Assembly (NCBI GenBank): GCA_030374765.1
Contig: JARGXX010000007.1
Span: forward strand, 744,001 to 808,000
DNA: 64,000 nucleotides
Direction: 5' to 3'
Origin: Agarophyton chilense
Taxonomy: Eukaryota; Rhodophyta; Florideophyceae; Gracilariales; Gracilariaceae
Positions 1 through 10,539 of the stretch are shown here, piece by piece. The position numbers and the translations under genes are program-made. The notes under the pieces were generated by a model, which saw nothing but the letters and a program-made list of their open reading frames with translations, made no database searches and was not told the DNA's origin. Every line of letters starts with the position of its first letter. The stretch's first letter is position 1.

Positions 1-809
1 AGTGTATTTGGACGATGTGATCATCTTTTCTAAGGATGTGGAAAGCCATTTACGGCATGTCGAGGAGATTCTCAAAGCATTACAGAGCGCAGTTATCACC
101 TTGAAGTTCAAGAAATGCGAATGGTTTGCTATCACCGTCCGGTACTTAGGACATGTGATCAAGCCGGGACAGCTTGCCATTCAAGAGGCACAAACAGCGG
201 CTCTCCGCGAAGTACAACCTCCGTCGACACAGAAGCAATTGCGTTCTTTCTTCGGCTTGTGCAACGTCTACCGACGATTCGTGCCGCGATACTCGCATAT
301 AGCGGCACTGCTCAACGCAAAGCTGCGTAAAGGACAACCAGTACAGCTGGAACAATTCAGACAAGCTGAAGCGGAAGCGTTCGACACGCTGAAGACAAAG
401 ATTATTACAGCCCCAGTCTTGGCGCTGCCCATTCCCAACCTGCCATACTCAGTGGACACCGACTCTAGCGAGTACCAAGTAGGGTGTGCCCTTTTTCAAA
501 CACACCCTGATGGTGAACGCAAACCCATTGGTTACTTGTCAAGATCGCTGAATGCAGCTGAAAAGAAGTATTCAGTTTCAGAAAAAGGAATGCATTGCAG
601 TCGTTTGGGCTCTAACCACATTGCGACCGTATCTCCAAGAAGAACGTTTTACGGTCAACACGGATCATTCGTCTCTACGATGGTTACTGTCCATTACAGA
701 CCCGTCTGGCCGTCTCACACGATGGCGCTAACGCCTTTTTGAATTCGATTTCGAAGTGAAGTATAAGAAGGGATTGGCCAATGTCCAAGCTGACGCGCTA
801 TCGCAACTC
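1..809 (+). pseudogene. pol: Gypsy-1 pol: reverse transcriptase end and RNase H
   Basis: The frame opens at the reverse transcriptase active site YLDD (about 4-15) and runs through the thumb (YLGHVI, LRSFFGLCNVYRRFV) into RNase H (the expected first catalytic Asp lies in the block VDTDSSEYQVGCAL). Near 590 a one-base shift moves the rest of RNase H into another frame, where the conserved blocks [19 protein letters not shown] and NVQADALSQL are readable. A TAA stop also occurs near 728. The family job is copying element RNA into DNA and degrading the RNA strand. The frame is continuous with integrase once the inserted LTR and one copy of its target duplication are discounted. Confidence 0.85.
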
Positions 810-814
810 AAAAC

Positions 815-1486
815 TGTTGAGTATTCAGGTCAACAGCCACTCCGACCTCCTGGGAAGCTTGGAAATAGTGGAAAACCAAAAGTGGATTTAAGCATGGGCA
901 CTTTTGGACACCCTCCGTGGAAAAACGCATACGCGCCTCATCTCAATCCCAACGTGAAACGGCCATCTGATTGGCTACTGCAAATGCCCTCATACAACGT
1001 GGTATGGACAAGTGTTCTGGTTCTAATGGGGCGTGTTGGGGCTTCGGCCCAAGTGGAGCGATCTGATTGGACGAGAGCGCTGAATGAGCACGGGCTATGC
1101 AGTTGGAGAGAATGCGCGAATGGGGGCTGGAAATTGGGTTCGGCTGTAACAGCGGAATCTAGGCTGCGCAGGGCGGTTGGCATTGGCGCACCACTTTGGA
1201 TGATTTTTTGAGGTTTTATTAGTTATGATTTATGTTTGAAATTGTTTCGGTGCGCAACTCCTCGTCGCACGGTGGCAAGCTGTGAGACGTGAGTGACCCG
1301 CCCACGGTCAGCACCGGCGGAGGAAGTGCGTGCATGGTAGTTATAGTTGTCAATGACACTCGCCGACGACCATAGTAAATTGTCAAGGCTGACTACCTTC
1401 ATTTGTTTTTCTTCTTTTACTTTCGTTTCCTTCTCGTCTTTTCTTTCTTTTCCTTTTCCTTTTCATAACCTGCGCTCACTTTGTGA
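815..1486 (+). repeat. Copia-1 solo LTR with AAAAC target duplication
   Basis: This 672-bp unit starts TGTTGAG and ends CTTTGTGA, and is flanked by AAAAC at 810-814 and at 1487-1491. The same unit is the 5' LTR of Copia-1 A (20683-21355) and the 3' LTR of Copia-1 B (58363-59035), which identifies it. It carries a long pyrimidine tract (about 1397-1465) before its 3' end. A solo LTR forms when the two LTRs of an inserted element recombine and the interior is lost. It sits between RNase H and integrase of Gypsy-1. Its 5' end has the same sequence variant as copy A, unlike the other copies. Confidence 0.9.
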
Positions 1487-3904
1487 AAAACACTGGGCGA
1501 AACCCACGGCGAAATCGATGAAGAGATACCTTGCTTCTACATGGAGACCCATTCACCATCTTTTGAAGAAGAGGAACAAGATGCAGACCCATTCCTTGCA
1601 TTGGCAAACACTGACCCTTCAGTTCAACTCGAGCGAATCTCGTGCACTGAGCTCGTCAATGAGCAACACGCCGATACGTTTTGTGCGTCGATACGCTCTC
1701 TTCTTATCGGGGAGGAGGAGCTCCCCTTTTCACTCGATTACCGAGGAATACTGTTAAGACATGTCGAAAATCATGATCAAATCGTGATTCCACACATCTT
1801 GAAGAGTCGAGTACTCCATCTGGCACACTACAGCAGGCTGTCTGGTTATCCAGGAGGAACGAAGTTGTTCATGAATCTAAGAAGAGATTTTTACTGGCCT
1901 ACTTTGGCAATGGACTGCCATTCTACAGTGAGGTTGTGTACAACATGTGCGAAGAATCGCGTGAAGCTTTACAGGAAGCGGAAACCGATGACGTTATTCC
2001 AGGCGAAAGCGCCTTTACAATACGTCAGTATCGACATCCTAGGGGAATTGATTTGCTCAAGGCGAGGTTATCGCTACCTATTGGTAATCACCGACCGCTT
2101 CTCGAAGCTAGTGCGGACTGCGCCGCTGAAGCGGATAACCGCAGCAGCCGTAATCGCACAGGCGTTTATCACACACTGGGTATTTATATACGGACCACCA
2201 GAAGTTCTTTTATCAGATAATGGGAAGCAATTCGTTGTAAAGTTCTTTCAGAATGTTTGCCGCATTATGGGCATTCGAAACGTGTTTACCACGACCTATC
2301 ATCGGCAATGCAACGGTCAGGTGAATCGTTTCAACCGCACGATGATAGCAGCATCTCGACACTACATCGCGGACCACCCGAAAGAATGGGACATGTTTAC
2401 AGATACTCTGTGCTACTCGTACAATACGCAAGTGCATACCTCTACAAAGACGGCACCGTTCGACCTCGTGCTCTCACGTAACCCTCCGGCTTTACCGGTT
2501 GCGCTCGACGACGAGACAGAATTGGATGCGCCAACCCCGGCTAAGGACCATCTGAAATGGAGGAATGACCTGAAAGCCAGAGCGGAAGAAGCCGCTAAGG
2601 AGTTATCAAAGACGCAAGCTCGCTATAAGCGAAACTATGACGCCAGAAGGCGAAGAGAAAATCCGTCAATTCGAGTAGGATGTCACGTCTTTGTGCGAGT
2701 CGAAAGACCTGACAAACAGGAAGAACCTCGTCATAAGTTGTTGCCGATAGCGGCTGGACCCTTCAAAGTGGTGGACCTTAATGAAGACACAGTGGTCATC
2801 AATACAGGTGAGGACGTTGAACGTGTATCGCGCGATCGCGTTGAAGTCGCGCCTGACCCCCAAGTGGAAGTCCAGGTATCTGGTAGAACTAAGGAGGCAA
2901 GTGCCACGGAACGTCAAGGAAAAAGCCCAAGTGACTCTGGGGAGAGTGAACCGCCACCGATGGCTCGAGCGGAGGAAAAAGCTCCTGATCTCTTACCGCC
3001 GGCGGTTCCATACGCCAATCACGGACAGCTTCCAAAGTATCGGGATATGCCCCGTGGCACGCGCACACTTGTAAGTACAGAAATGGAACCTGAAAGCGGG
3101 AAAGATGTTTTGGACTTTGGCCCCAAGGACTTGGAAACGAGTGCACGCGAAAACACACCGTTGCCGTTTCAGGCTGAACTGTCAGGTGAAGCGGCACTCG
3201 CTGTTCCGCCGATATCGGCTCCCATCTCTCGTGGGCAGGAAGAAGAAGAGGTATCGCCTCCTGTCGTGGTGCAAGCTCCATCGTCCACCGAACAGCGGTC
3301 AGAATCGGATAAACCGAAGGAAGTTCATCCACGAATGGAATTGAGAAGTAGAAAGAAGTACGCTTCTATGGAACCTGGAAAACGGGATAGCTCTTTATCT
3401 GAGAAAGGTTCTCAAAGAATGAGTACACTGCCCCTGCGGCCAGAATGACAGTTAGTCGACGAGCGAACGCTTAGCGACGCTGAGACTGCTAACACAGAGA
3501 CGCTGGGGTCAGCCCTAAGGCATTTCAAACCTGTTACCAGGAGTCTCGCGCCAACAGAGAAAGCATTGGGAAACGCCCAGGAATATGTTATGGATCGCAT
3601 ATGTGAGCATGGTGAGCATGAAGATATTAGAGAATTACTGTATCGAGTCCGTTGGTACGGTTTTCCTCCGGAAGCGGATACGTGGGAACCTATAGCTCAT
3701 ATCCCCCGTTCGCAGCTCGTGCGATATCATCGACGCATGCGATTACCACTCCCCAGGGAGAGCGCCTCCTCGATAGTCGGGCTCATGGGCACATCCGATT
3801 TCAAAGTATGGGCTGAAAACGTAGTAAAAACTCGAAAGGCGAGAAGAAAACAAGAAATCATGAAGAGGAAACGTGAAGACACGCAAGCAAAGGACATTTA
3901 CTGA
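1487..3904 (+). pseudogene. pol: Gypsy-1 pol: integrase and chromodomain
   Basis: The frame resumes after the solo LTR. It has an integrase zinc region (C-x2-C in LCTTCAKNR; the usual second His of the HHCC set is Tyr in GYPG), then the catalytic core with Asp in SIDILGEL and in LLSDNGKQF. The third catalytic residue, Glu in the usual NGQVERFNRT, is Asn here (NGQVNRFNRT, about 2309-2340), so strand transfer should be abolished. A C-terminal GPF region and a charged, Pro-rich linker follow. One in-frame TGA (3446-3448) precedes a chromodomain at 3581-3750 (YVMDRICEHGE, VRWYGF, DTWEP). In chromoviruses this domain directs insertion to particular chromatin marks. The stop fits a CGA-to-TGA change. 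Confidence 0.88.
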
Positions 3905-3920
3905 TTATCACCTATGACAA

Positions 3921-4006
3921 ACTCGAGAAGCGAGAAGAAGGATTGAAGAACTCGAGGAGCGAGAAAGAGAAGTTAAGAACTCGAGAAGCGAGAAGAGATG
4001 AAGCCT
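3921..4006 (+). repeat. 29-bp tandem repeat, three units
   Basis: Three units beginning ACTCGAGAAGCGAGAA or ACTCGAGGAGCGAGAA start at 3921, 3950 and 3979, giving a 29-bp period. The array lies just after the chromodomain stop and is purine-rich on this strand. It could be expanded sequence from the 3' untranslated or polypurine region of Gypsy-1. Confidence 0.8.
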
Positions 4007-4106
4007 AGAAGATAAGAAGGGAACTTGAAGAAACGAAGTCATCAGAGTTTTATTGGTATCAAGATACCACCGCAAGGGTGTTGAATAGGAGTCTTTTTTA
4101 GGATCA

Positions 4107-4745
4107 TCAAAGAGACGTGCGATCACGCAGGTTCGCAAGAAGCTGTGCACGATCACCCTCAACTTTGTCCAAGGGAAAGCCCGCATCTAAGAAAAACTGC
4201 CTCAGCGGATCCAAGCCTGGATCTTCGACCGGCACTGCCCTCGGTTGTTGGGTAAACCCATGAAAGTACTCTTGAGAGAAGGAGCTCGAATCACACCCGC
4301 AGAGGCGACGTAAGCCGCGTTCGGCATCGGAGCCACGGTTTGCTGAAGTAACAGTACAGACCGGAATCCGGTGTACGGTGTGGGGAACGAACGGTATGGA
4401 CCGGGTTGAGCAGTAGGCTGCGACGCATAACCAGCAGTGTTGGACGGAGCCCCAGAAGGCACATCCTCAGAAGAGGGCTGGAACGGGTTGGACCCGGCGT
4501 TCGGATCCTTCGCAAGAGATCGAACTAATTAGCGGTGAGGAACAGAATGCTGTTGAGAACTGTTAGAGTTGGTCGGGCGGCGAGGAATTCGTGATGACGA
4601 TGAGTACCCGGAACACCGGTTCGACTGCGTATAAACGCTTCTTGCGTCCCCCATGGTTCGCGCTTAACGAGGGGGGTGTGTAGTATTCTACTATGGCGGG
4701 GAATCCGATAGGTTGGTTTTTCGCGAAGTCGCGGTTGGAACTCAT
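4107..4745 (-). pseudogene. Antisense reading frame at the Gypsy-1 3' end
   Basis: On the strand opposite to pol, just past the chromodomain, a broken protein can be followed for roughly 210 residues. It starts MSSNRDFAKNQPIG (4745), shifts frame near 4590 into a Pro/Gln/Ser-rich middle (QPTAQPGPYRSFPTPY), and shifts back near 4280 to end QLLANLRDRTSL before a TGA at 4107-4109. No domain is recognised. The position, antisense orientation and short MxSN-type start recall the antisense frames of the two Gypsy-2 copies, but clear sequence similarity is not visible. It might instead be unrelated sequence next to the element. Confidence 0.45.
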
Positions 4746-5319
4746 GAGTGAGTGTTATCATCAGCATTGTGATATGAAGCGGCATCCCGCATAGGATGTC
4801 TAGAGGCAGAATGTCTTAGTGGAACACGTGGCGTCATGGGTCGAGTGGCTTACCACTGCGCGCGCATAGTTGCGACCCTTCCTAGGGGAATGCCATATTG
4901 TCAACGGCGCATGTAGTGGCAATCCACGTGGAGGGCTTTACAACCCTTTGTAGATAGACGTCCATTAGGGACCGTACCCATACAGTGGTTTGGCTAAGTG
5001 GCTGACCACTGGGTATTTTTTATATATTTATTTGGGCACTCACCCTGGCACACAGTATATAGTGCACGAGAGGTGAGCGCCGACTCCAAGTAAAGGAGAC
5101 AACATGGGCATCATGACTATTCTGTTCTTCGCTTAGGATTCATTAACCGGAGATCCGGACGAGCTATAATAGATAGTCAGCCCCCAACCACTTCACGAGC
5201 CGTCTCGTACCTACGTTCCATCAACGTTTTACAGTTTCACTGTTCACCCTCGCTGGCGAGTAGTGGCCTTACACCCCACTTCCAGCTCGCTGGTGTTGTA
5301 GCTCTACCACCCGTTTTCC
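4746..5319. other. No gene; possible Gypsy-1 LTR remains
   Basis: No coding sequence is recognised. An A/T-rich TATATATTTATTTGGGCACT stretch (about 5018-5037) is followed by CTCCAAGTAAAGGAGACA, which resembles the TATA and leader part of an LTR. A short motif, GGCTTACCACTG and GGCTGACCACTG, occurs twice (about 4850 and 5002). LTR ends and target duplications were not found. Confidence 0.3.
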
Positions 5320-6366
5320 TTGGCCGCAAGCGACCCATCGGCAGTCCGACCGCTGTCGCAGGTGTCTGCTCTCTCCGTTAGAGCGGATACTACAGAGCCT
5401 TTTGAATCAGAACATGCACATGGAACCGCTGTTTTAATGAGACTTGTCGAAACTTGGTTCGCAACTGATCGAATCATTTGTGCCGATTCATATTTTGCAT
5501 CTGTTGAAACCGCTGAAGAGCTTTAAAAAAGAGGAATGCGATTTATTGGCGTCGTAAAAACAGCCACCAGGAGGTTTCCAATGAAACATCTTTCCGAACT
5601 TACGATGACGGCACGAGGCCAGCACGTGTCAATGGTCTCGAAAATGCCTGAATTGGATCGAAACATGATTTCTGTGCTCTGGGTGAACCGCGAGAGGAGG
5701 TATTTCATCAGCAATTGTAGCATTACCCAACCAGGAACTCCCATTCCTCGTGAAAGATGGAGGACAACTGATGGAATAACAAAGAAAATTCCGCTTTCCG
5801 TTGCTATTCCAGAAGTTTGTGAGGAGTACTATTTTTGTTGTTCAAGAATTGATAGGCATAATAGGTCACGTCAAGATGATCTGAATATGGAAAAGAAGTT
5901 TGAAGTAAAAGAATGGTATTTTAGAGTGAATACTTCTTTGCTAGCAATGTGCGTGGTTGATGCTTGGAGTCTTTACAAGGGTGCATACGGAAACACATTG
6001 AATCTTACAGCGCAAAGTTTCTATTGTAATCTTGCAGATGAATTAATAGATAACAACTGGGATGCTATTCGAAATATGAAAAGAAAATGTAAGGAGGAAG
6101 ATGAAATAGAAATCCCATATATGGCTGGTACCGGCACTCATTTAATGGACACCAATCGAAAAGGAAGGAATTTGGATGGTTCTCTGACGTCTCAAACATA
6201 TCAAGGACGATGCAAAGTCTGCAAGACCACTTACAAATCCAAATTTGTTTGTTCAGAATGCGAAAAGTACAATGATATGTATGTTTATGTTTATAACAGT
6301 GGAACCGTTCGGGAGTGTTTTATAGATCATCTGCGTGACATTCATCACATTTCGAGCAACATTTAG
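5320..6366 (+). pseudogene. PiggyBac-like transposase remnant
   Basis: The frame shows the conserved core of the DDE_Tnp_1_7 (PiggyBac) family: HGTAVLMRLVETWF, then ADSYFASVETAEEL containing one catalytic Asp, then FIGVVKTATRRFP, and later WVNRERRYFIS and RQDDLNMEKKFE. A Cys-rich end (CKVCKTTYKSKFVCSEC) matches the zinc-binding tail of such proteins. Family members cut and paste DNA at TTAA sites. An in-frame TAA (about 5524-5526) splits it, and the N-terminal half, including the first catalytic Asp, is absent. TTAA-flanked inverted ends were looked for and not found, so element limits are unknown. Confidence 0.8.
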
Positions 6367-7510
6367 TCAACAACATTGATGGTCGTGTGTCAACATGCGT
6401 TTTGAAGGCTTTTTAGAGGCATCTTTTAAAAGTATAAAGCAAAAGTTCAAATTACCTTAAGCCCCCTACTAATTCAATCCGCGTTATTTAACTTGCTAGA
6501 TATATTGTGGTCTCTGACGAAACAATCCCTTTAGCAGATGTCACCTTTTTCTGTCTGCTGTTCAAGTGGACGCAAATGCGTTCTTAGACCATGAAAATTC
6601 TTAGAATTAGTCGAGCTCCAGTAGGAGTTTTCGAGTTACACTGAACTCAGCGAGGTTTGAACTCTGTTTTTCTCAGTCTCCAAACGGTCGTGAAACCACT
6701 GAGCTGCTGTTACTGAAGACAACTGTCTAAGGAATGTACTTTAAAGCAGGAGGAACATGGTTAGAGAATTAGTTTTTTACTTAGAAAATAGAATACGCCG
6801 CTGCAGTATGGAAACCAGCGATTTTTACTAATTTTTTGGAAAATAGAACTGGCCTCATATGAGGCCAATCCCCCAGGCGAGTAGACACTAGCAAAGCAGC
6901 AAGTTTTACGCCTGTTTTCCGTGAAACAAGACTTCCAAAAATTTATTGCTTGCTCCCAATGTCACGGCAATAGATGACAATAAATGCAAATGCGCCAACA
7001 GTTACAGTATTCTCGCAGGGTTTTTTAATCACAGTGAATACATGTACACTTGAACATGATATCACTTTATGCGATTAGAGTAGACTATGCAAGATATGTA
7101 TTTCAAGTCTGTACTTTCTACCACTAGAAACATTCCAGTAGAAAGTTTTAAGAATGTGAACTTAAGTATTCCATTGGAACCACTGACGTCCACTTTGTCC
7201 CACGTATACACCAGTTGGACGTGTAATTCCGTTTTCAGGCAAAACTCCATTCTACTAAGAACTGGACGCCACTAGAATGGCGCCCAATTCTGGCGGCTAG
7301 AATTCGCACTGGAGTGAGCCGGCGTTCTGCTGTACCGTCATCGCAATGCTACGGTCACCCTTACGGTCGCAGCCCAGCAGCAGGCGACTTCATCGCCTCC
7401 CTCGTGCCGGCCTCCCTTTCGCGACGCACTGCTTTCCAATCCCTAAAACGGAAGTTATCCCTGTCGTGGGCGCGAAGTGAGATCGGCGTGGAATCTACAG
7501 AACAGGCCAA
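6367..7510. other. No gene recognised
   Basis: This is A/T-rich sequence with no frame longer than about 75 codons that resembles a known protein. It may include the rest of the PiggyBac-like element. Short CTAG-containing words occur (for example about 7126, 7258 and 7292), but they lie outside the inverted repeats of the next element. Confidence 0.5.
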
Positions 7511-7514
7511 AGTG

Positions 7515-7542
7515 ACGTCTGTGTTCTCGGAAAGCTAGTATT
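7515..7542 (+). repeat. Left terminal inverted repeat
   Basis: 28 bp starting ACGTCTGTG and ending CGGAAAGCTAGTATT. It matches the right end in inverted orientation at 25 positions. Mismatches are at positions 1, 10 and 12. If the first base is not part of the repeat, the AGTG duplication reading changes. Confidence 0.75.
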
Positions 7543-8190
7543 AGCCGCTAGTTTTGTATGCATTAATATATCCGGCAAAAAATCTGCGAAAAATGACGGA
7601 TCGCGGATGCAGAGGTAATTTCTGTTAATTTTTTATAGTGCCAGCTAGTTTTGGCTTTCGATTCTATATCAAAGATCCTGCACATTATGAATGGGAGACG
7701 AATGCAAAAGCCCCTGCTAGTGTACAGCCTATGTTTGGATGCCAAACGCTAGATGTGAATGACAAAAGCCTGGCTCAAACACCCTCAAACCAACTTGATG
7801 TTCTCAGAATGCTAGTTCCAGGTGCTAGAAGCGTAGGGGGCAAAGAAAATCGTCAAAAAATCTGGGAAAATTAAAGAATCGGCAATGTGCAAGCAATTAA
7901 TTCAGATTTTTCGTATACCACACCTTCACGCATTCACGCGAATACTAGCAGTGAAGAATGCAGAACGGAAGGGCACTGAAGCGCTAGTTTGCATCTCATT
8001 CGATGGAAGTGAAACGCTAGTTTATCTACCTTTAACAGCCACCAATACACTCTTCAATCATCCTGCCATCGGCACTACACCCCTACCATTCTTCCCTTCT
8101 GAAGCACTCCCAAACCGGTGGCGGCTACGTGGCCGTCTCCAGGAACTAATGCCACACCGTGAATACTTTCAACCATCTAGTTCTCCTCCT
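7534..8190. repeat. Left subterminal GCTAG array
   Basis: At least ten copies of GCTAGT, GCTAGA, CTAGTT or ACTAGC occur (near 7534, 7548, 7646, 7717, 7750, 7811, 7823, 7944, 7984, 8014 and 8177). Subterminal repeats of this kind are transposase binding sites in CACTA, Mutator and hAT elements. The spacing is irregular and both orientations occur. Confidence 0.6.
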
Positions 8191-8814
8191 CAACACCCCC
8201 CGCGAACCCCAACGGAATCTCTACATCTCTTACACCTCTGTCTTCAAGTCTCTACGTCGGGCTCAATTCGTCGGCGACATCGTTCTCTGCATTCGAACAT
8301 TGCTCGACCGAGTCGTATCCGTCTTCTTCGCTCACTTCCTCCTGGAATGTTTCAAGCCCTCCTCCTTGACCTCCTCCACAGCCGCCCCTCCCCTAATCAC
8401 CAACATCTCTTCATCACAGTCTTCATATCCTCTGCTACCGTCAACTACGAACTGGATTACAAATTCAAGCGCTACATCTCCGCATTCGGGATGTACTCAT
8501 TATCACGTACCAGACACCTCCTTCCCTTCGAATAGCACTAACACTTACACTAGAACACTAACAGACTTTTTTCTTTACGGCCAAGTGAACAATAAATAAA
8601 AACACTCTTCACTTAACACCCCAGTTCCCCTCCTCATCATCCCCCGCATTCACCCCTTTCAAAGGTTTATAGCTCCCACCCTCTTCATCTCCCATTTCTT
8701 TTCATTTGCCTACCACCTCAATCACTCCCTCCTCATCCTCTCGGCTCTCGGACTTAATCATCTACTGCTACGTCTTCTTCCTATTCATCCACGCCATTCT
8801 CTCTCAAAACGCAA

Positions 8815-10430
8815 AGTCATTCCTAAACCTTGGCTTTCAGTTGCACCCCATCAGGCAAGTTCTGGTTCTCCGGAACCACGTACATATAGTACGGAAACAG
8901 CTTTTAATCCGACATGACACCGTCCGCACTTCCCGCTCCAGCATGAAAGACATCACCCCTCCCAACGAATATCGACATCGGTGGTATAGTGTACTTTTTC
9001 ATATACATCCGTTGCGCGACCCACTCCAACTCCGCATTGCTCTTTGCGTAAGAGGTATGCTATCTTACACACACCCATATTGGAAACTACTACCTTCCAG
9101 TTGCCATCATGAAATAGCCCGGTTTCTTCCCCTCCATCTTGTCACGGTTCGTCAACGCCTGAAAGTCAATATGCAGCTCTTTCCGCGGGCATCCATTCCC
9201 AGTACACAACACCCTTACCCTATTATTTGGAGCGTACATCTTCATCACCGCCACTCGGTTATCTTCCGAACCCGAGCACACACATATCCGTCCCACTCGA
9301 GGATCCAACATTGAACGCTTCTTCACCCACACATTCCTATCCACTTTCAACTTCATGTCGTCCACTTTCCCCCTCGTCATCGTCATATAACTTCCAAGCC
9401 CCATCCTACTATCCGAGGGGCTCTGCTCCTCCCCAGCTTTGATGACTGCATCACAAATAGGCTGATACTCCGGATACCGGAAGTCATCTTGCTGCCTAAA
9501 ACTAATCTCAAAGAACTCCAGCATTCACACACTTACATCCCCGTCCATCAATTCACTCATCTCCCACAGCTTCTTCACAATTACTCCATCCGTCGCAAAC
9601 CACTCCATCACACAGAACCCACGCACTTTCAGTTCCTCTACCCTCCTCAAAAAGTACATAAGAGCACAAAACTCTTCAGTCATCGCCCCCTTCGATAATC
9701 GATCCTCCTCTTCCTTCCCCATCACTACCTTCCTAACGGCCATCGCCCTCTGCTCTTCGTACGACGCCTGCCAAAACACGGCATGACGAAAAGCTCTTAT
9801 GTCGTGCGATCTCATCAGAGGGCCATGTTGTTGGTTTCGCAAGTGTCCCATATCCATCCTGGAATACATGTCCTTGATCGCCTCCTCAGTCCCCTCCGGC
9901 CATTTGATCTTCAGCTACGTCGCATATCCGAGCCACGTCTTCTCTCCTTCCACCCCTACTTCTTTCGCCTTTTCCAACCGAGGCTCTAGTAGCGCCGGAA
10001 CCAGATCATCAAATGCCCGAAAATTGGTACTCTCCTCCTCTGCGTGCTCGGACTCACCGAGAAGGGGAACGTTCTGGCAACTGAAACACTCCCACAAATC
10101 CCAACATCCTATCGACCGTAAATAGCTTATCAAATACTCTGGGAGAGGGTCTTCTAACCTGGCTTTCTTCGAATCCTGTCCATTTCCACCTTGCTTCACA
10201 CGCCTAGTCCAAACGCTCCGCGAAACATACACCTCGTGATCCTCTTCATCCTCATCACCTTCTTCTGCAGCTACCTTCTTAGCCATCTGCTTCCTCGAAC
10301 TCTTCTTCACCAATTTTTCTCCTCCGGTGGGCGCATCAGCCTCGGTTGCGCTCGACGATCGAATACCAGCATTGGTGGGCGTAGTACCACTACGCTCAAC
10401 ATTGAGTTGCTTTTTGAGCTTTGCTGGCAC
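8815..10430 (-). pseudogene. 2OG-Fe(II) dioxygenase-like protein, broken
   Basis: One reading frame can be followed for about 540 codons (10430 to 8815), interrupted by TAG (9915-9917), TGA (9525-9527), TAG TAG (from 9092 down), TAG (about 9060) and TAA (about 8908). The N-terminal part is basic then acidic (KKSSRKQMAKK, EEGDEDEEDHE). The C-terminal third has ELHIDFQAL (His and Asp codons 9171-9173 and 9165-9167) and, about 75 residues on, GRGDVFHAGAG (His codon 8943-8945). An HxD pair with a distal His is the iron-binding set of 2-oxoglutarate/Fe(II) dioxygenases, which oxidise proteins, nucleic acids or small molecules. Which subfamily is unclear. Alternative: an unrelated cupin or chance pattern. 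Confidence 0.5.
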
Positions 10431-10539
10431 CAGCTACACCCTCTTCGAGATCTTTCAAGCCCACATCACCTTCGTCGTCGCCATTCCAGCTGACCCGTAC
10501 CCCGAACCACATACTACTACAATAGGTGGAATTGCACTT

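Larger units (their letters stand above)
1..4745 (+). mobile_element. Ty3/gypsy chromovirus Gypsy-1, 3' part
   Basis: The window opens inside a Ty3/gypsy retrotransposon. In order it shows the end of reverse transcriptase, RNase H, integrase and a C-terminal chromodomain, which is the chromovirus order. A Copia-1 solo LTR (815-1486) interrupts it, and a broken antisense reading frame lies past the chromodomain. The gag, protease and 5' LTR must lie left of the window. The 3' LTR was not delimited. The element is dead: it has a frameshift, several stops and a lost integrase catalytic glutamate. The right limit is set at the start of the antisense frame and is approximate. Confidence 0.85.

Noticed and set aside
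815-1486. A MITE or other inverted-repeat DNA transposon for the 670-bp repeat
   Set aside because: Its ends are not inverted repeats, duplications are 5 bp, and copies A and B show it in true LTR position.
5140-6470. TTAA words near 5147 and 6459 as PiggyBac ends
   Set aside because: The sequences next to them are not inverted copies of each other.
7511-7514. AGTG as a firm target duplication
   Set aside because: Four bases match by chance once in 256 and the repeat edge is uncertain by one base, so it is kept only as a candidate.
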